Notes: a model not told the origin generated them from the letters alone. 64,000 nt of DNA from Streptomyces qaidamensis (GCF_001611795.1 NZ_CP015098.1:6820001-6884000), one strand, 5' to 3'; positions 31,270 through 39,506 are shown, counted from the first letter of the stretch. Numbers and translations: made by a program.

Positions 31270-32391
31270 GTGAGTGACACGGTGACCGCGGCCCGTCCCG
31301 GGGCCGCGGTGAAACGGGCGACGGGGACGAAGGACCAGGACGCGGCGCCCCGCCCGGTCCGGCAGCGGGACGCGTTCTTCGACAACGCCAAGTACCTCGC
31401 GATCGTCCTCGTGGCCGTGGGACACGCCTGGGAGCCACTGCGCCAGGGCAGCAGGGCCGTCACCGCCCTCTACATGCTCGTCTACGCCTTCCACATGCCG
31501 GCGTTCATCATCGTCTCCGGCTACTTCTCCCGCACCTTCGACGGCAGCCCGGCCCGGCTCAGGCGCCTGCTCACCGGCGTCGTCGTCCCGTACGTGGTGT
31601 TCGAGACGGCGTACACCCTGTTCACCCGCTGGACCAGCCAGGACCCCGACCGCCCGGTCAGCCTGCTGGACCCCCTGTACCTCACCTGGTTCCTCGCGGC
31701 GCTGTTCGTCTGGCGGCTGACCACGCCCCTGTGGCAGCTGGTGCGGTGGCCGCTCCCGCTGGCCCTGGCCGTCGCGATCCTGGCGACGACCGCACCGTCC
31801 ATCGGCCACGACCTCGATCTGCAGCGGACCCTGCAGTTCCTGCCCTACTTCGTGTTCGGTCTGCTGCTGCGCCCGGAGCACTTCCGGCTGGTACGACGGC
31901 GTGCCGTGCGGATCCTCGCCGTGCCGGTGGCCGCCTGCGCCCTGGCCGTGGCGTACTGGGCGGTCCCGCGGATGGACTACGCCTGGTTCTTCCACGCCGA
32001 CAGCGCCCCGGAGCTGGGGGGCCCCCTCTGGTACGGGCCCGTGATGACCCTGGCCGCCTTCGGCTGCTCGCTCGTCCTCGTCGGCTGCTTCCTCGCCTGG
32101 GTGCCCGGGCGCCGGACGTGGTTCACCGCGCTGGGCGCCGGCACCCTGTGCGGCTACCTGCTGCACGGGTTCGTCGCGCAGGCCGCGAAGTACTGGGGCT
32201 GGTACGAACCGGCCTGGGTCCGCGGGCCCGCCGGCGTGGTCGCCGCCACCCTGGTCGCGGGCGTGGTCGTCACCGCCCTGTGCACTCCGTCCGTACGGCG
32301 GGTCTTCCGCCCCGTGACGGAACCCGGCATGGCGTGGGCCTTCCGCGGCACGGCCGCCACCCGGACCGGTTCCCGTCGTGCTGCGCCCTGA
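31270..32391 (+). CDS. Acyltransferase_3 family integral membrane protein
   Basis: 373 residues with about ten hydrophobic helices. After a cytoplasmic N-tail the family signature follows: FFDNAKYLAIVLVAVGHAWEP, with the His of the acyltransferase_3 active site. Next comes a helix with FHMPAFIIVSGYFS, again typical of the OafA/NodX-like O-acyltransferases. These enzymes acylate sugars or cell-envelope glycans. GTG at 31270 is the start, with GGGAGG just upstream. It is followed, after 56 bases, by the small DUF2945 gene. The acceptor cannot be deduced here. Confidence 0.85.
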   Translation: MSDTVTAARPGAAVKRATGTKDQDAAPRPVRQRDAFFDNAKYLAIVLVAVGHAWEPLRQGSRAVTALYMLVYAFHMPAFIIVSGYFSRTFDGSPARLRRLLTGVVVPYVVFETAYTLFTRWTSQDPDRPVSLLDPLYLTWFLAALFVWRLTTPLWQLVRWPLPLALAVAILATTAPSIGHDLDLQRTLQFLPYFVFGLLLRPEHFRLVRRRAVRILAVPVAACALAVAYWAVPRMDYAWFFHADSAPELGGPLWYGPVMTLAAFGCSLVLVGCFLAWVPGRRTWFTALGAGTLCGYLLHGFVAQAAKYWGWYEPAWVRGPAGVVAATLVAGVVVTALCTPSVRRVFRPVTEPGMAWAFRGTAATRTGSRRAAP

Positions 32392-32447
32392 CCGCACAGC
32401 CCGCACGCTGGAGAGACAGCACACTTCTTCCGCGAGGGAGCACCGGC

Positions 32448-32675
32448 ATGGCGAAGGGCCGCAGCGAGGGCGGGAAGCCGAAGAAGGGTGACAAGGTCAC
32501 CTGGAGCAGTCACGGCAGCCGCACCGAGGGCGAGGTGGAGAGGGAGATCACCGAACGGACCGAGGCATCGGGCCGCACGGTCGACGCCTCACCGGACGAC
32601 CCGCAGTACGAGGTACGCAGCGACAAGTCCGGCAGGACCGCGGTGCACAAGCCGTCCGCGCTCAAGAAGAAGTGA
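32448..32675 (+). CDS. DUF2945 (hypervirulence-associated/TUDOR-like) small protein
   Basis: 75 residues. KKGDKVTWSSHGSRTEGEVEREIT and the ending RSDKSGRTAVHKPSALKK match the DUF2945 family, a small SH3-like/TUDOR barrel protein common in actinobacteria. The function is not established. GAGGGAG upstream supports the ATG at 32448. It ends six bases before a DUF3140-type gene, a pairing often seen in Streptomyces, so the two probably formed one operon. Confidence 0.8.
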   Translation: MAKGRSEGGKPKKGDKVTWSSHGSRTEGEVEREITERTEASGRTVDASPDDPQYEVRSDKSGRTAVHKPSALKKK

Positions 32676-32681
32676 GGCGGC

Positions 32682-33005
32682 GTGGACGACGAGGAGCGCG
32701 AGGAGACCTGGAACGACTTCCGTGAGCTGGTGAACATGACACCGGCGGACCTGGAGAAGTGGCTGGAGTCCGACGCTTCACAGAGCGTCGGGCAACAGCA
32801 GGACGGCGGCGAGTCCACCGGGCACGCCTCCGGCCGCCGGATCGCGGCGATCGAGACCCGCTCGGCACGTGATCAGTGCGCGTCGTTCTCCTGCGGGGTC
32901 ACGGCGACACCGTTCAGCGCCTGGCTCATCTGGTGCTGGGTCTCTTCGGCCACGGCACGGGCCTCTTCGACGACGTCACCCCGTTCGCGTATGAGGCTCG
33001 CGTAG
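32682..33005 (+). pseudogene. Truncated DUF3140 gene
   Basis: The GTG-started frame encodes the N-terminal half of a DUF3140 protein (DFRELVNMTPADLEKWLES, then GGESTGHASGRRI). After about residue 54 the family sequence stops. The frame then runs through unrelated residues that are the reverse strand of the neighbouring small gene (32873-33043). The usual C-terminal half, with its Asp/Lys-rich helix and Trp-rich end, is missing. A deletion that joined this gene to the convergent gene is the simplest explanation. The 107-residue frame may still be translated but is unlikely to be functional. Confidence 0.6.
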
Positions 33006-33043
33006 ATCGGCAGTTCTTCGGTTCGGGTCGAGTCGGTTTTCAC
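32873..33043 (-). CDS. Small hypothetical protein (56 aa)
   Basis: Not recognised. I chose the GTG at 33043 because the sequence six bases before it reads GGAAG. Upstream in-frame GTGs would add residues including a TTA codon and have no clear ribosome binding site. The product is charged and helical (ELPIYASLIRERGDVVEEAR, then AVAEETQHQMSQALNG). Its 3' end overlaps the tail of the broken DUF3140 frame on the other strand. An inverted repeat at 33156-33178 upstream could be its operator. Confidence 0.5.
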   Translation of the reverse strand: MKTDSTRTEELPIYASLIRERGDVVEEARAVAEETQHQMSQALNGVAVTPQENDAH

Positions 33044-33155
33044 AGCGGTCTTCCAATCGGTTTGCAGCCGGGATCTGAGGGGTCCGAGTAAGTCTGCGTC
33101 ACCGCCCCTCACCGCGTTACCCACCCCCGTGGTGTACAGATTTCCGTCACGTGCT

Positions 33156-33178
33156 TCGCAAATTCCTCACGTTTGCGA
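33156..33178. promoter_or_regulatory. Inverted repeat, possible operator
   Basis: TCGCAAA (33156-33162) and TTTGCGA (33172-33178) form a perfect 7-bp inverted repeat with a 9-base spacer. It lies upstream of the small leftward gene starting at 33043. The arm spacing of 16 bp suits a dimeric repressor. Confidence 0.35.
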
Positions 33179-33209
33179 TTCGTGGCCGGCCGCCGCGGCC
33201 CGCACGCGA

Positions 33210-33241
33210 AAGGGCCCCGGGAAACGCTTCCCGGGGCCCTT
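33210..33241 (-). terminator. Terminator after the double-glycine-leader peptide gene
   Basis: A perfect 14-bp stem (33210-33223 with 33228-33241) with a 4-base loop lies 15 bases past the stop codon of the leftward peptide gene at 33256. Confidence 0.8.
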
Positions 33242-33255
33242 GCGCGTGCAGGTCG

Positions 33256-33486
33256 TCAGAGCGACGTGGTGTGGACGCCCGCGTCGGCGCCCGCAGCCGC
33301 ACCCGCCGGCGACAGGGTCGCCTGCAGGGCGGCGCAGGCCTCGCCGGTCAGGGGGCCGACCAGGCCGGCGGAGAGGCCGCCCACGAGGCCCGCGGAGACA
33401 TCGACGCCGCCCGCGTTGCCGCCGGCGACGGCGTCCAGGTCGGCGTCGGAGAGCTCGGCGGTGGCGACCCGAGAGGTGAGGTTCAT
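33256..33486 (-). CDS. Small peptide with a double-glycine-type leader (bacteriocin/RiPP-like)
   Basis: 76 residues from the ATG at 33486, with AAGGGA about ten bases upstream; an earlier in-frame ATG at 33519 is less well placed. The N-terminus (VATAELSDADLDAVAGG) closely resembles the leader of double-glycine class peptides, with the pattern ELSDxxLDxVAGG and cleavage expected after residue 23. The remaining 53 residues are rich in Gly, Ala, Val and Leu with a single Cys (GLVGGLSAGLVGPLTGEACA), as in class II bacteriocin-like or other secreted hydrophobic peptides. No transporter/peptidase or modification enzyme lies next to it, so processing would have to come from elsewhere. It could instead be an ordinary small protein whose N-terminus imitates the motif. 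Confidence 0.6.
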   Translation of the reverse strand: MNLTSRVATAELSDADLDAVAGGNAGGVDVSAGLVGGLSAGLVGPLTGEACAALQATLSPAGAAAGADAGVHTTSL

Positions 33487-33873
33487 GGGGGTGTTTCCCT
33501 TCGCGTGAATGTCTCGCAATGGCGGTGAGCGCGAGTGACGCCGGAATCCGGGGACCAGCTCCCGTCCCGGCTGCTCCCGCCGTGCGCAGGATCAAAACAC
33601 TCCCCGCACAGGAGAGCCAACCGCCCTGCGGCGATGCGCGGTTCCTTCCGGCGGCCGTCTTCACCGCTGTGACCGCGGGGTCACCGGATGCGCCCACTCC
33701 TTCACACAGCCCGTCGCCCGGCCGGGTGCGGGAGTGTTGCGCCCCCGTTCCCGAAGCGGGCACTTCGCCGCCAAGCCCCCCTGCCGGGGCCGGGATGCGC
33801 CGACGGGCCGGGCGGCGCGCCGCCTCCCGGCCCGCGGTGTGCAGATGTGCTGGAGGTTCGGGTCCGGTCCCCG
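33487..33873. other. Gene-free interval of 387 bp
   Basis: I see no convincing coding frame here. It must hold the promoter of the leftward peptide gene, and at its far end the 3' flank of the leftward DUF21/CBS gene. No clear hairpin or consensus promoter stands out. Confidence 0.5.
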
Positions 33874-34896
33874 TCAGGCCGCCGCGGCCGGCTGCATCAG
33901 GCGGGCCAGCAGGTCGTCCAGGGTGACCAGGCCGGTGAGCCGGCCGGAGTCGTCACGGACCACGGCCAGGGACGACCGGCGGCGGCGCAGCAGCTCGATC
34001 GCTTCGGCGACCGTGGCGGTCTCCGCCAGCTCGGGCACCGGCCGGGCGAGGTCCCGCGCGGTCGTGGCCCGCCCCCGGGCCCGGGCCACCAGGGCGTCCC
34101 GGGCGTGCACCGAGCCGAGGACGGTGCCGTTCTCCCGGACCAGCAGCCGGGTGCGGTCGTGCTCGGCGGCGAAGCGCAGCAGCGCCTCGACGTCCGCACC
34201 TCCCTCGGCCCAGGTGATCTCGGCGGCCGGGATGCGCAGCGCCGCGACCGGTGTCTCCGGCTCGGTCAGCGAGCGGGTGAGCAGCTCCGAGTCGGTCGCG
34301 CTGATCAGGCCCAGCCGCTCCGACTCCTCCACCAGGTGCGTCAGCTGCTCCCGGTTGTGCACCGAGGCCAGCTCGTCGCGCGGGGCCACCCGGCACAGCC
34401 GCACCAGGGCGTTGCTCACCGAGTTGAGCAGCCGGATCAGCGGACGCACGGCCCGCACCACGGCCCGGAAGGGCGGCGACAGCAGCATCGCCGAACGCTC
34501 CGGGTGGGCGATGGCCCAGGACTTGGGCGCCATCTCGCCGACCACCATGTGCAGGAACACCACCACGACCATCGCCACGGCGAAGGCCACGCCGTAGCTC
34601 ACGGCACTGGGCAGGCCCAGCGTGTTCAGCAGCGGGTCGAGTTCGTGCGAGATCGCCGGCTTGGACACCGAGCCCAGGCCCAGCGTGCACACGGTGATGC
34701 CCAGCTGGGCGCCGGCCAGCATCAGCGACAGCTCGCGCATGCCGGCCAGGGCCGCTCCGGCACCGCGCCGCCCGTCGGCCGCCGCCTTCTCCATGCGGTG
34801 GCGCTTGGCGGCGACGAGGGCGAACTCGGCCGCGACGAAGAAACCGCTGCCGATCAGCAGCAGCACGGTCACGAAGACCGCCATCGGGAAACTCAC
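33874..34896 (-). CDS. DUF21/CBS-domain membrane protein (CNNM/CorC-HlyC family)
   Basis: 340 residues. The N-terminal DUF21 domain has four hydrophobic segments (MAVFVTVLLLIGSGFFVAAE, then LSLMLAGAQLGITVCTLGLG, YGVAFAVAMVVVVFLHMVVG with GEMAPKSWAIAHPE). Two CBS repeats follow (about 205-330, ending DDSGRLTGLVTLDDLLARL). The C-terminal CorC_HlyC transporter-associated domain seen in the neighbouring paralogue is missing, so this is the short member of the pair. These proteins are linked to magnesium/cobalt efflux or homeostasis. The GTG start overlaps the stop of the upstream gene by four bases (34893-34896), which shows translational coupling and suggests a heteromeric transporter. Confidence 0.85.
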   Translation of the reverse strand: MSFPMAVFVTVLLLIGSGFFVAAEFALVAAKRHRMEKAAADGRRGAGAALAGMRELSLMLAGAQLGITVCTLGLGSVSKPAISHELDPLLNTLGLPSAVSYGVAFAVAMVVVVFLHMVVGEMAPKSWAIAHPERSAMLLSPPFRAVVRAVRPLIRLLNSVSNALVRLCRVAPRDELASVHNREQLTHLVEESERLGLISATDSELLTRSLTEPETPVAALRIPAAEITWAEGGADVEALLRFAAEHDRTRLLVRENGTVLGSVHARDALVARARGRATTARDLARPVPELAETATVAEAIELLRRRRSSLAVVRDDSGRLTGLVTLDDLLARLMQPAAAA

Positions 34897-36236
34897 GCCA
34901 TCTCCTCGGCTTCCACGGCCTCCACCAGCGGGCTGATCCGGACCCGGTCGGCCACGTGCCGGTCCAGCGTGCGGACGTCGATCACGGCCCGGCCGCCGCC
35001 GGGCAGCCCGACCGTGACCCGGTCGCCGACCGTCGGGAAGCGGCCGAGCCGGTCCACGACCAGGCCGGCCACGGTGTCGTAGTCGTCGTCCTCCGGCAGT
35101 CGGACACCGGTGGCCTCGGCCACCTCGTCCACCCGGCGGCCGGCGTCCACCAGCCAGCCGTCGCCGTCGGCGACGGCGAGCAAGGTGACCTTGTCGGACT
35201 CGTCGGCGATGTCACCGACCAGCTCCTCGGCGATGTCCTCGTACGTGACGATGCCCGCAACCCCGCCGTGCTCGTCGAGGACGACCGCGAACTCGTCGTC
35301 GTGCTCCCGCATCCGCGTCACCGCGTCGGGCAGCGCGAGGGTGTCCGGCAGCAGCAGCGGCCGCCGGGCCACCTCACCGGCCCGCGCGCCGGCCAGACGG
35401 GCGGCGGGCAGCGCCATCAGCTCGCGCACGCCCAGCACGCCCGCGACGTCGTCCGGGTGGTCGCCGAGCACCGGGTAGTTGGAGTGGCCGTGCCGGGCGA
35501 TCAGGCCGACCGCCTCCTCGGCGCCGGCGTCCTTGCGCACGAACACGGCGTCCGCGCGCGGCACCATCACCTCGTCGAGGGTGCGCTCGGAGAACTCCAG
35601 CGCGTGGTCCAGCAGCGCGGCGGTGTCCTCGGGCAGCTCGCCCCGCTCGTGGGACTCGCCGATCAGATGGCCCAGCTCCTCCAGCGTGGCGCCGTGGTGC
35701 AGTTCCTCGACGGGCTCGATCCCGGCCTTGCGCAGCAGCCGGTTGGCCGCACTGTCGAAGATCCGTACCACGGGGCCGACGACCTTCAGATACGCCAGCG
35801 TGGACGGGGCCAGCGCCTTCGCCAGCCGCTCGGGCACGGCGATCGCGAGGTTCTTCGGGGCGAGTTCGCCCAGGACCATCTGCACGACCGTGGCCAGCGT
35901 GAAGGCGAGCACGACGGAGATGCCGCCCACGGCGGCGTCCGGCAGGCCGAGCCCCGACAGGGCGGGCCTGAGCAGGGCGGACACCGACGGTTCGGCGATG
36001 AAGCCGACCACCAGCCCGGTGACGGTGATGCCGAGCTGCGCGCCGGACAGCATGAACGACAGCCGCTCCAGCACCGTGAGGGCGCGGGCCGCCCTGCGGT
36101 CCCCGGCCTCTGCCTCGCGCGCGAGGGTGAGGCGGTCGGCGGAGACGTAGGCGAACTCCTGGGCGACGAAGTAGCCGGTGCCGGCGGTGAGCACGAACAC
36201 GGCGAGCAGGCCCAGCAGGGCTTGAGCGGCACTCAT
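34893..36236 (-). CDS. DUF21/CBS/CorC_HlyC-domain membrane protein (hemolysin C-like)
   Basis: 447 residues with the full domain set. It has a four-helix DUF21 membrane domain (to about residue 190, with LGELAPKNLAIAVPERLAKA), a CBS pair (about 215-340, including EHGGVAGIVTYEDIAEELVG) and a C-terminal CorC_HlyC domain (about 355-440, ending in the VxDRxGRxPTVGD pattern as VVDRLGRFPTVGD). It is the first gene of a two-gene leftward operon with its shorter paralogue. A role in divalent-cation export or homeostasis follows from the family. 'Hemolysin' is only a historical name. Confidence 0.87.
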   Translation of the reverse strand: MSAAQALLGLLAVFVLTAGTGYFVAQEFAYVSADRLTLAREAEAGDRRAARALTVLERLSFMLSGAQLGITVTGLVVGFIAEPSVSALLRPALSGLGLPDAAVGGISVVLAFTLATVVQMVLGELAPKNLAIAVPERLAKALAPSTLAYLKVVGPVVRIFDSAANRLLRKAGIEPVEELHHGATLEELGHLIGESHERGELPEDTAALLDHALEFSERTLDEVMVPRADAVFVRKDAGAEEAVGLIARHGHSNYPVLGDHPDDVAGVLGVRELMALPAARLAGARAGEVARRPLLLPDTLALPDAVTRMREHDDEFAVVLDEHGGVAGIVTYEDIAEELVGDIADESDKVTLLAVADGDGWLVDAGRRVDEVAEATGVRLPEDDDYDTVAGLVVDRLGRFPTVGDRVTVGLPGGGRAVIDVRTLDRHVADRVRISPLVEAVEAEEMA

Positions 36237-36425
36237 CCGACACCACCCCGCCGTGTGCCGCGATCACTGGTGCCGTGGCGGGATGGTCGGGGACTGTGCC
36301 CCGGAGGGTCCGTCGGTCTGGCGGACAAGAACGTGCTCCTTCAGGTGTTGTGTGTCTCCGGTACAACGCGCGTCACCGCGCCGGTGTTCCCGGATTCTAC
36401 GACCGTGTAGATCAAGCCGCCCGGC

Positions 36426-36929
36426 TCATTCCGGGCGGGACTCCTCCGTGAGATCCGGCACCAGCCCCCGCATCGCCGCGCACTGGTCCGGGCCCATGAA
36501 GCGGGCCAGGGACTCGGTGACCGTCTCGGCGAGCGGGGCGGAGGCCTCTTTCAGCAGGTCCCGCGCCTTGTCCGTGAGGGTGACCTCGACGCCCCGCTTG
36601 TCGCCGCAGACCGACCTGCGGGTGACGAGCCCGGCGTGCTGGAGGCAGGCGATCTGGTAGGTCAGGCGGGTCTTCGGGCGACCCAGGAGCTCCGCGACAC
36701 GCGTCATGCGCAGACCGCCCTCGGGCTGCTCCGCGAGCAGGCACAGGACCAGGAACTCGTCGTGCGAGACGTCCAGCTTCTCCTTCACGACCGCGCGCAG
36801 CCGCTGCTCCACCGCTCCCGTCGCGGCCAGCAGCAGCATCCAGGCGCGCAGTTCGGCGGGCAGCAGCCCGCCATCGCCGAGGGACGGACATGCGGGCAGA
36901 TCGGCGGGGTGCTCCTCGGGGTCGGCCAT
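36426..36929 (-). CDS. MarR family transcriptional regulator
   Basis: 167 residues from the ATG at 36929. A winged-helix core is visible: VSHDEFLVLCLLAEQPEGGL, then RMTRVAELLGRPKTRLTYQI as the recognition helix, and RRSVCGDKRGVEVTLTDKAR as the wing. It is transcribed away from the YceI-family gene. The shared intergenic region holds three near-palindromic sites of the form TCCAAATTTGGA, which should be its operators. One overlaps the region just upstream of its own start and another precedes yceI, so it probably represses both. MarR proteins usually respond to phenolic ligands or oxidation; a Cys is present in the wing (RSVCGDK). Confidence 0.85.
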   Translation of the reverse strand: MADPEEHPADLPACPSLGDGGLLPAELRAWMLLLAATGAVEQRLRAVVKEKLDVSHDEFLVLCLLAEQPEGGLRMTRVAELLGRPKTRLTYQIACLQHAGLVTRRSVCGDKRGVEVTLTDKARDLLKEASAPLAETVTESLARFMGPDQCAAMRGLVPDLTEESRPE

Positions 36930-36949
36930 GGTGTCGAGTCTACCTGTCG

Positions 36950-37025
36950 TCCAAATTTGGAGCAGATGGTTGTTCAAGTTTGGATTAACCGCTAGCGTGC
37001 CGTGCAGCAGTCATCCAAATTTGAA
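36950..37025. promoter_or_regulatory. MarR operator cluster between marR and yceI genes
   Basis: Three related sites are visible: TCCAAATTTGGA (36950-36961, a perfect palindrome), TTCAAGTTTGGA (36973-36984) and TCCAAATTTGAA (37014-37025). They stand out as AT-rich in GC-rich DNA and occupy the divergent promoter region. Confidence 0.75.
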
Positions 37026-37045
37026 CGACACCTAGGGGAACGACC

Positions 37046-37561
37046 ATGACCGTCGCCGTGGAAACCGGACAGTGGCAGCTCGACGCGACCGCCTCGACCG
37101 TCGGCATCCGGCACAAGACCATGTGGGGCCTGGTCACCGTGAAGGGCACGTTCGGCGCCGTCAGCGGCACGGGCGAGGTCCGCCCCGACGGGTCCGCCGC
37201 CGGCACCCTGACCTTCGACGCCGCCTCCCTGGACACCGGGCACGCCAAGCGCGACACCCACCTGAGGTCGGAGCACTTCTTCGACGCCGGCCACCACCCC
37301 GAGATCACCTTCGCGGCCCGCAGCGCCGAGCTCCGCGACGGGGACCGGGTGCACGTCATCGGGCAGCTCACCGTGCGCGGCATCAGCAGGCCGCTGTCCC
37401 TGGACGCCCGCGTGACGGACCGGGACGCCGGTGGCCTCACCCTGGACACCGAGTTCACCGTGGACCGTGAGCAGTTCGGCATGGGCTGGAACCAGCTGGG
37501 CATGATCCGCGGCCGGGCCACGGTCGCCGCCACCCTCCGCTTCATCCGGGCCGCGGCCTGA
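37046..37561 (+). CDS. YceI family lipid-binding protein
   Basis: 171 residues. It shows the YceI lipocalin-like pattern: WQLDATASTVGIRHKTMWGL, TVKGTFGAVSGTGEV, SLDTGHAKRDTHLRSEHFFD and FHxPEITF-like AGHHPEITFAARS, ending with the VDREQFGMGWN segment. The family binds isoprenoid or other lipid chains. There is no signal peptide, so this member is cytoplasmic. AGGGGAA at 37034-37040 supports the ATG. It is divergent from the marR gene and should be induced when that repressor is released. The marR-yceI pair is common in Streptomyces. Confidence 0.9.
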   Translation: MTVAVETGQWQLDATASTVGIRHKTMWGLVTVKGTFGAVSGTGEVRPDGSAAGTLTFDAASLDTGHAKRDTHLRSEHFFDAGHHPEITFAARSAELRDGDRVHVIGQLTVRGISRPLSLDARVTDRDAGGLTLDTEFTVDREQFGMGWNQLGMIRGRATVAATLRFIRAAA

Positions 37562-37569
37562 CACAGCCG

Positions 37570-39318
37570 TCAGTCCGCCCCGCCGCGCACGGCTTCCTGC
37601 ACATCCGTGCTCGACAGGGTCTGCGGCGACGCCGTGAACGCGCGCAGACGGATCCGGACGCCCGGCCGGGGCAGCGTGAAGCGGCCCGCGGGCGGCCGGA
37701 GTTCGTAGCGGGCGGTGCCGTGCGCGGGCAGGGTGTGCGGGCCCCGGACCACCCGCCAGTACGGGTCCATGCCCTGCCCGGTGGTCAGGGTGAAGTGCGG
37801 GCTGAGGGCCGCGTCGCCGGTATTGGTGACCTCGAGGGCGAGGCGCGAGACGGTCGCCGCGGTGGGGTGCCGGGCCGCCGTGATCCGCATCCGCAGGGGC
37901 GGTGTGCCCGTCGCCGCCACCGCCGCCGCGGCCAGCGCCGGAGCCAGCAGCAGGACCGTCGCGGCGATGCGGGCCGGGCGGCGGCGCGGCCCCGACCACA
38001 GGCCCGGCAGCGGGCCCGGACGCGGCTGCCACGCCCCGGCGAACGCCGACGCCGGAGCGGTCACGGCCGCAGCCAGCCACAGCGGCGTCATGAGCAGGTA
38101 GTAGCCGTCCTGCGACCGGGTCGCCAGATAGAAGGCGCACCAGGGCAGCACGGTCGCCGCCGGCCCCAGGCGCCGGACGAACAGCACGAACAGCGCGAGC
38201 AGCCCGGCGAACAACAGCAGGCTCGCGCGGGAGTACCAGTCGATCCGGTCGCTGCCGTCCGTCAGATACAGCGAGACGCCGACCACGCCCTGGCCGTGCA
38301 GCACCGCCCCCTGCGTGAGCGGCAGGGCGATCCCGGTGAGCCAGCGCCCCGGCTCGCTCACCACGAAGTACGCGTTGACCAGCAGCCACCCGCCGGCCGC
38401 GACCCCGGCGAACCGCGCCACCACCAGCGCCGCCGCCCGCCCGCCCAGCTCGCCGCGCCGCACCGCGTAGATCCCGGCCAGCAGGAACGGTGCCAGGAAC
38501 CACGGGAGTTGCTGCGCGGCGCACGCCAGCCCCAGACACGCGGCTCGCGCCAGACCCGCAGCCCCGAGCCGTCCGCCCACGCCGGTCCGTGTCCAGCGCA
38601 CCACCACCGGCACCAGCAGCGCCAGCGCCACGATGGCCGGGTAGCCGAGCCGCCCGTACGACGGCAGCATCCCGAAGCCCAGGCACACCAGGGTCGCCGC
38701 CGACCGCCACGGCGCCGGCAGCATCCGCCACAGCGTGACCGTTCCGGTGATCAGCGCGCCCGTGCTCACCGCCGTCGCCGGAGTGCCGCCGTGCCCCAGC
38801 CACAGCAGCGGCACCGTCAGCAGCGGCGCCAGCGGCGGATAGCCGTACGTCAGGTCGTAGCCGCCGGTCACCGTCGGGGTGAGGGCGACGCCGTGACCGA
38901 AGAGCCAGGGCCACGGCTGCCCGTACACCGGGTGCCCCGCGGCCAGTTCCCGCGCCGCCTGGGTGGTGAGCAGGGCCTCGTCGGAACCGTTGTGGAGCAT
39001 GATCCACGCGCACAGGGTGAGCGTCACGCCCGTCACCAGCACGCACCTGTCCACCCGGGCCAGCGACCGGGCCCGGCGGACGACCAGGGCCAGCACGCCG
39101 CACACCAGGATCGAGGCGTAGCACAGCGAGATCACCGCGGCCACGGCCGGCCGGTGACCGGCCGCCGACGTCCACACAGCCCGGGTGCCGATCAGCAGGC
39201 CGATGTCGGCGAGCAGGGTCAGGACACGGTGCCACTGGGCCGGGGGAGCCGGCGGCGCCGACACCGCCGACTGGGTGCGCGGACCGGGCACCACCAGCGT
39301 CGTTTCTGCCGAGTACAC
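37570..39318 (-). CDS. Polytopic membrane protein, GT-C glycosyltransferase-like
   Basis: 582 residues with about ten to twelve hydrophobic helices over residues 30-450, then a soluble beta-rich C-terminal domain (about 470-575; RLALEVTNTGDAALSPHFTL). The first periplasmic loop region carries AARELAAGHPVYGQPWPWLF and GGYDLTYGYPPLAPLLTVPL, the pattern seen in actinobacterial GT-C/mannosyltransferase-like membrane proteins (GhPxY, then YxYPPL). This suggests use of a polyprenyl-phosphate sugar outside the membrane. The substrate is unknown. The nearest signal upstream is the hairpin and tandem-repeat array at 39391-39506, so the promoter must lie within about 70 bases of the start or beyond that array. 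Confidence 0.6.
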   Translation of the reverse strand: MYSAETTLVVPGPRTQSAVSAPPAPPAQWHRVLTLLADIGLLIGTRAVWTSAAGHRPAVAAVISLCYASILVCGVLALVVRRARSLARVDRCVLVTGVTLTLCAWIMLHNGSDEALLTTQAARELAAGHPVYGQPWPWLFGHGVALTPTVTGGYDLTYGYPPLAPLLTVPLLWLGHGGTPATAVSTGALITGTVTLWRMLPAPWRSAATLVCLGFGMLPSYGRLGYPAIVALALLVPVVVRWTRTGVGGRLGAAGLARAACLGLACAAQQLPWFLAPFLLAGIYAVRRGELGGRAAALVVARFAGVAAGGWLLVNAYFVVSEPGRWLTGIALPLTQGAVLHGQGVVGVSLYLTDGSDRIDWYSRASLLLFAGLLALFVLFVRRLGPAATVLPWCAFYLATRSQDGYYLLMTPLWLAAAVTAPASAFAGAWQPRPGPLPGLWSGPRRRPARIAATVLLLAPALAAAAVAATGTPPLRMRITAARHPTAATVSRLALEVTNTGDAALSPHFTLTTGQGMDPYWRVVRGPHTLPAHGTARYELRPPAGRFTLPRPGVRIRLRAFTASPQTLSSTDVQEAVRGGAD

Positions 39319-39390
39319 GCCGCAGGACGCTAATCGCCGCCGGTGAGCGGGACCCGGAGGGAGGGGAGGATTCCGGTGTGATCCGGGTAA

Positions 39391-39456
39391 GGGGTCCTTT
39401 CACTATGAGCGTCCGATCAGGCCGCGCGACCCGGACGGGCATAGTGAAAGGACCCC
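39391..39456 (-). terminator. Long hairpin terminator after the nitrate reductase gene
   Basis: A perfect 17-bp inverted repeat (39391-39407 with 39440-39456) is spaced by 32 bases that contain a further GTCCG/CGGAC pair. It lies downstream of the leftward nitrate reductase gene. One arm ends in the same GACCCC sequence that builds the adjoining tandem repeats. Confidence 0.7.
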
Positions 39457-39506
39457 TGAGGACCCCTGAGGACCCCTGAGGACCCCTGAGGACCCCTGAG
39501 GACCCC
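39451..39506. repeat. Tandem repeat of a 10-bp unit (about 5.6 copies)
   Basis: Five exact copies of GACCCCTGAG (39451-39500) and a partial sixth (39501-39506). The first copy forms part of the right arm of the terminator hairpin. The array is non-coding and should vary in length between strains. Confidence 0.95.

Noticed and set aside
33044..33124. Longer N-terminus for the small leftward gene, including a TTA codon
   Set aside because: No ribosome binding site at the upstream GTGs, while GGAAG lies six bases before the GTG at 33043.
39451..39506. CRISPR array
   Set aside because: The repeats are 10 bp, directly tandem and without spacers.
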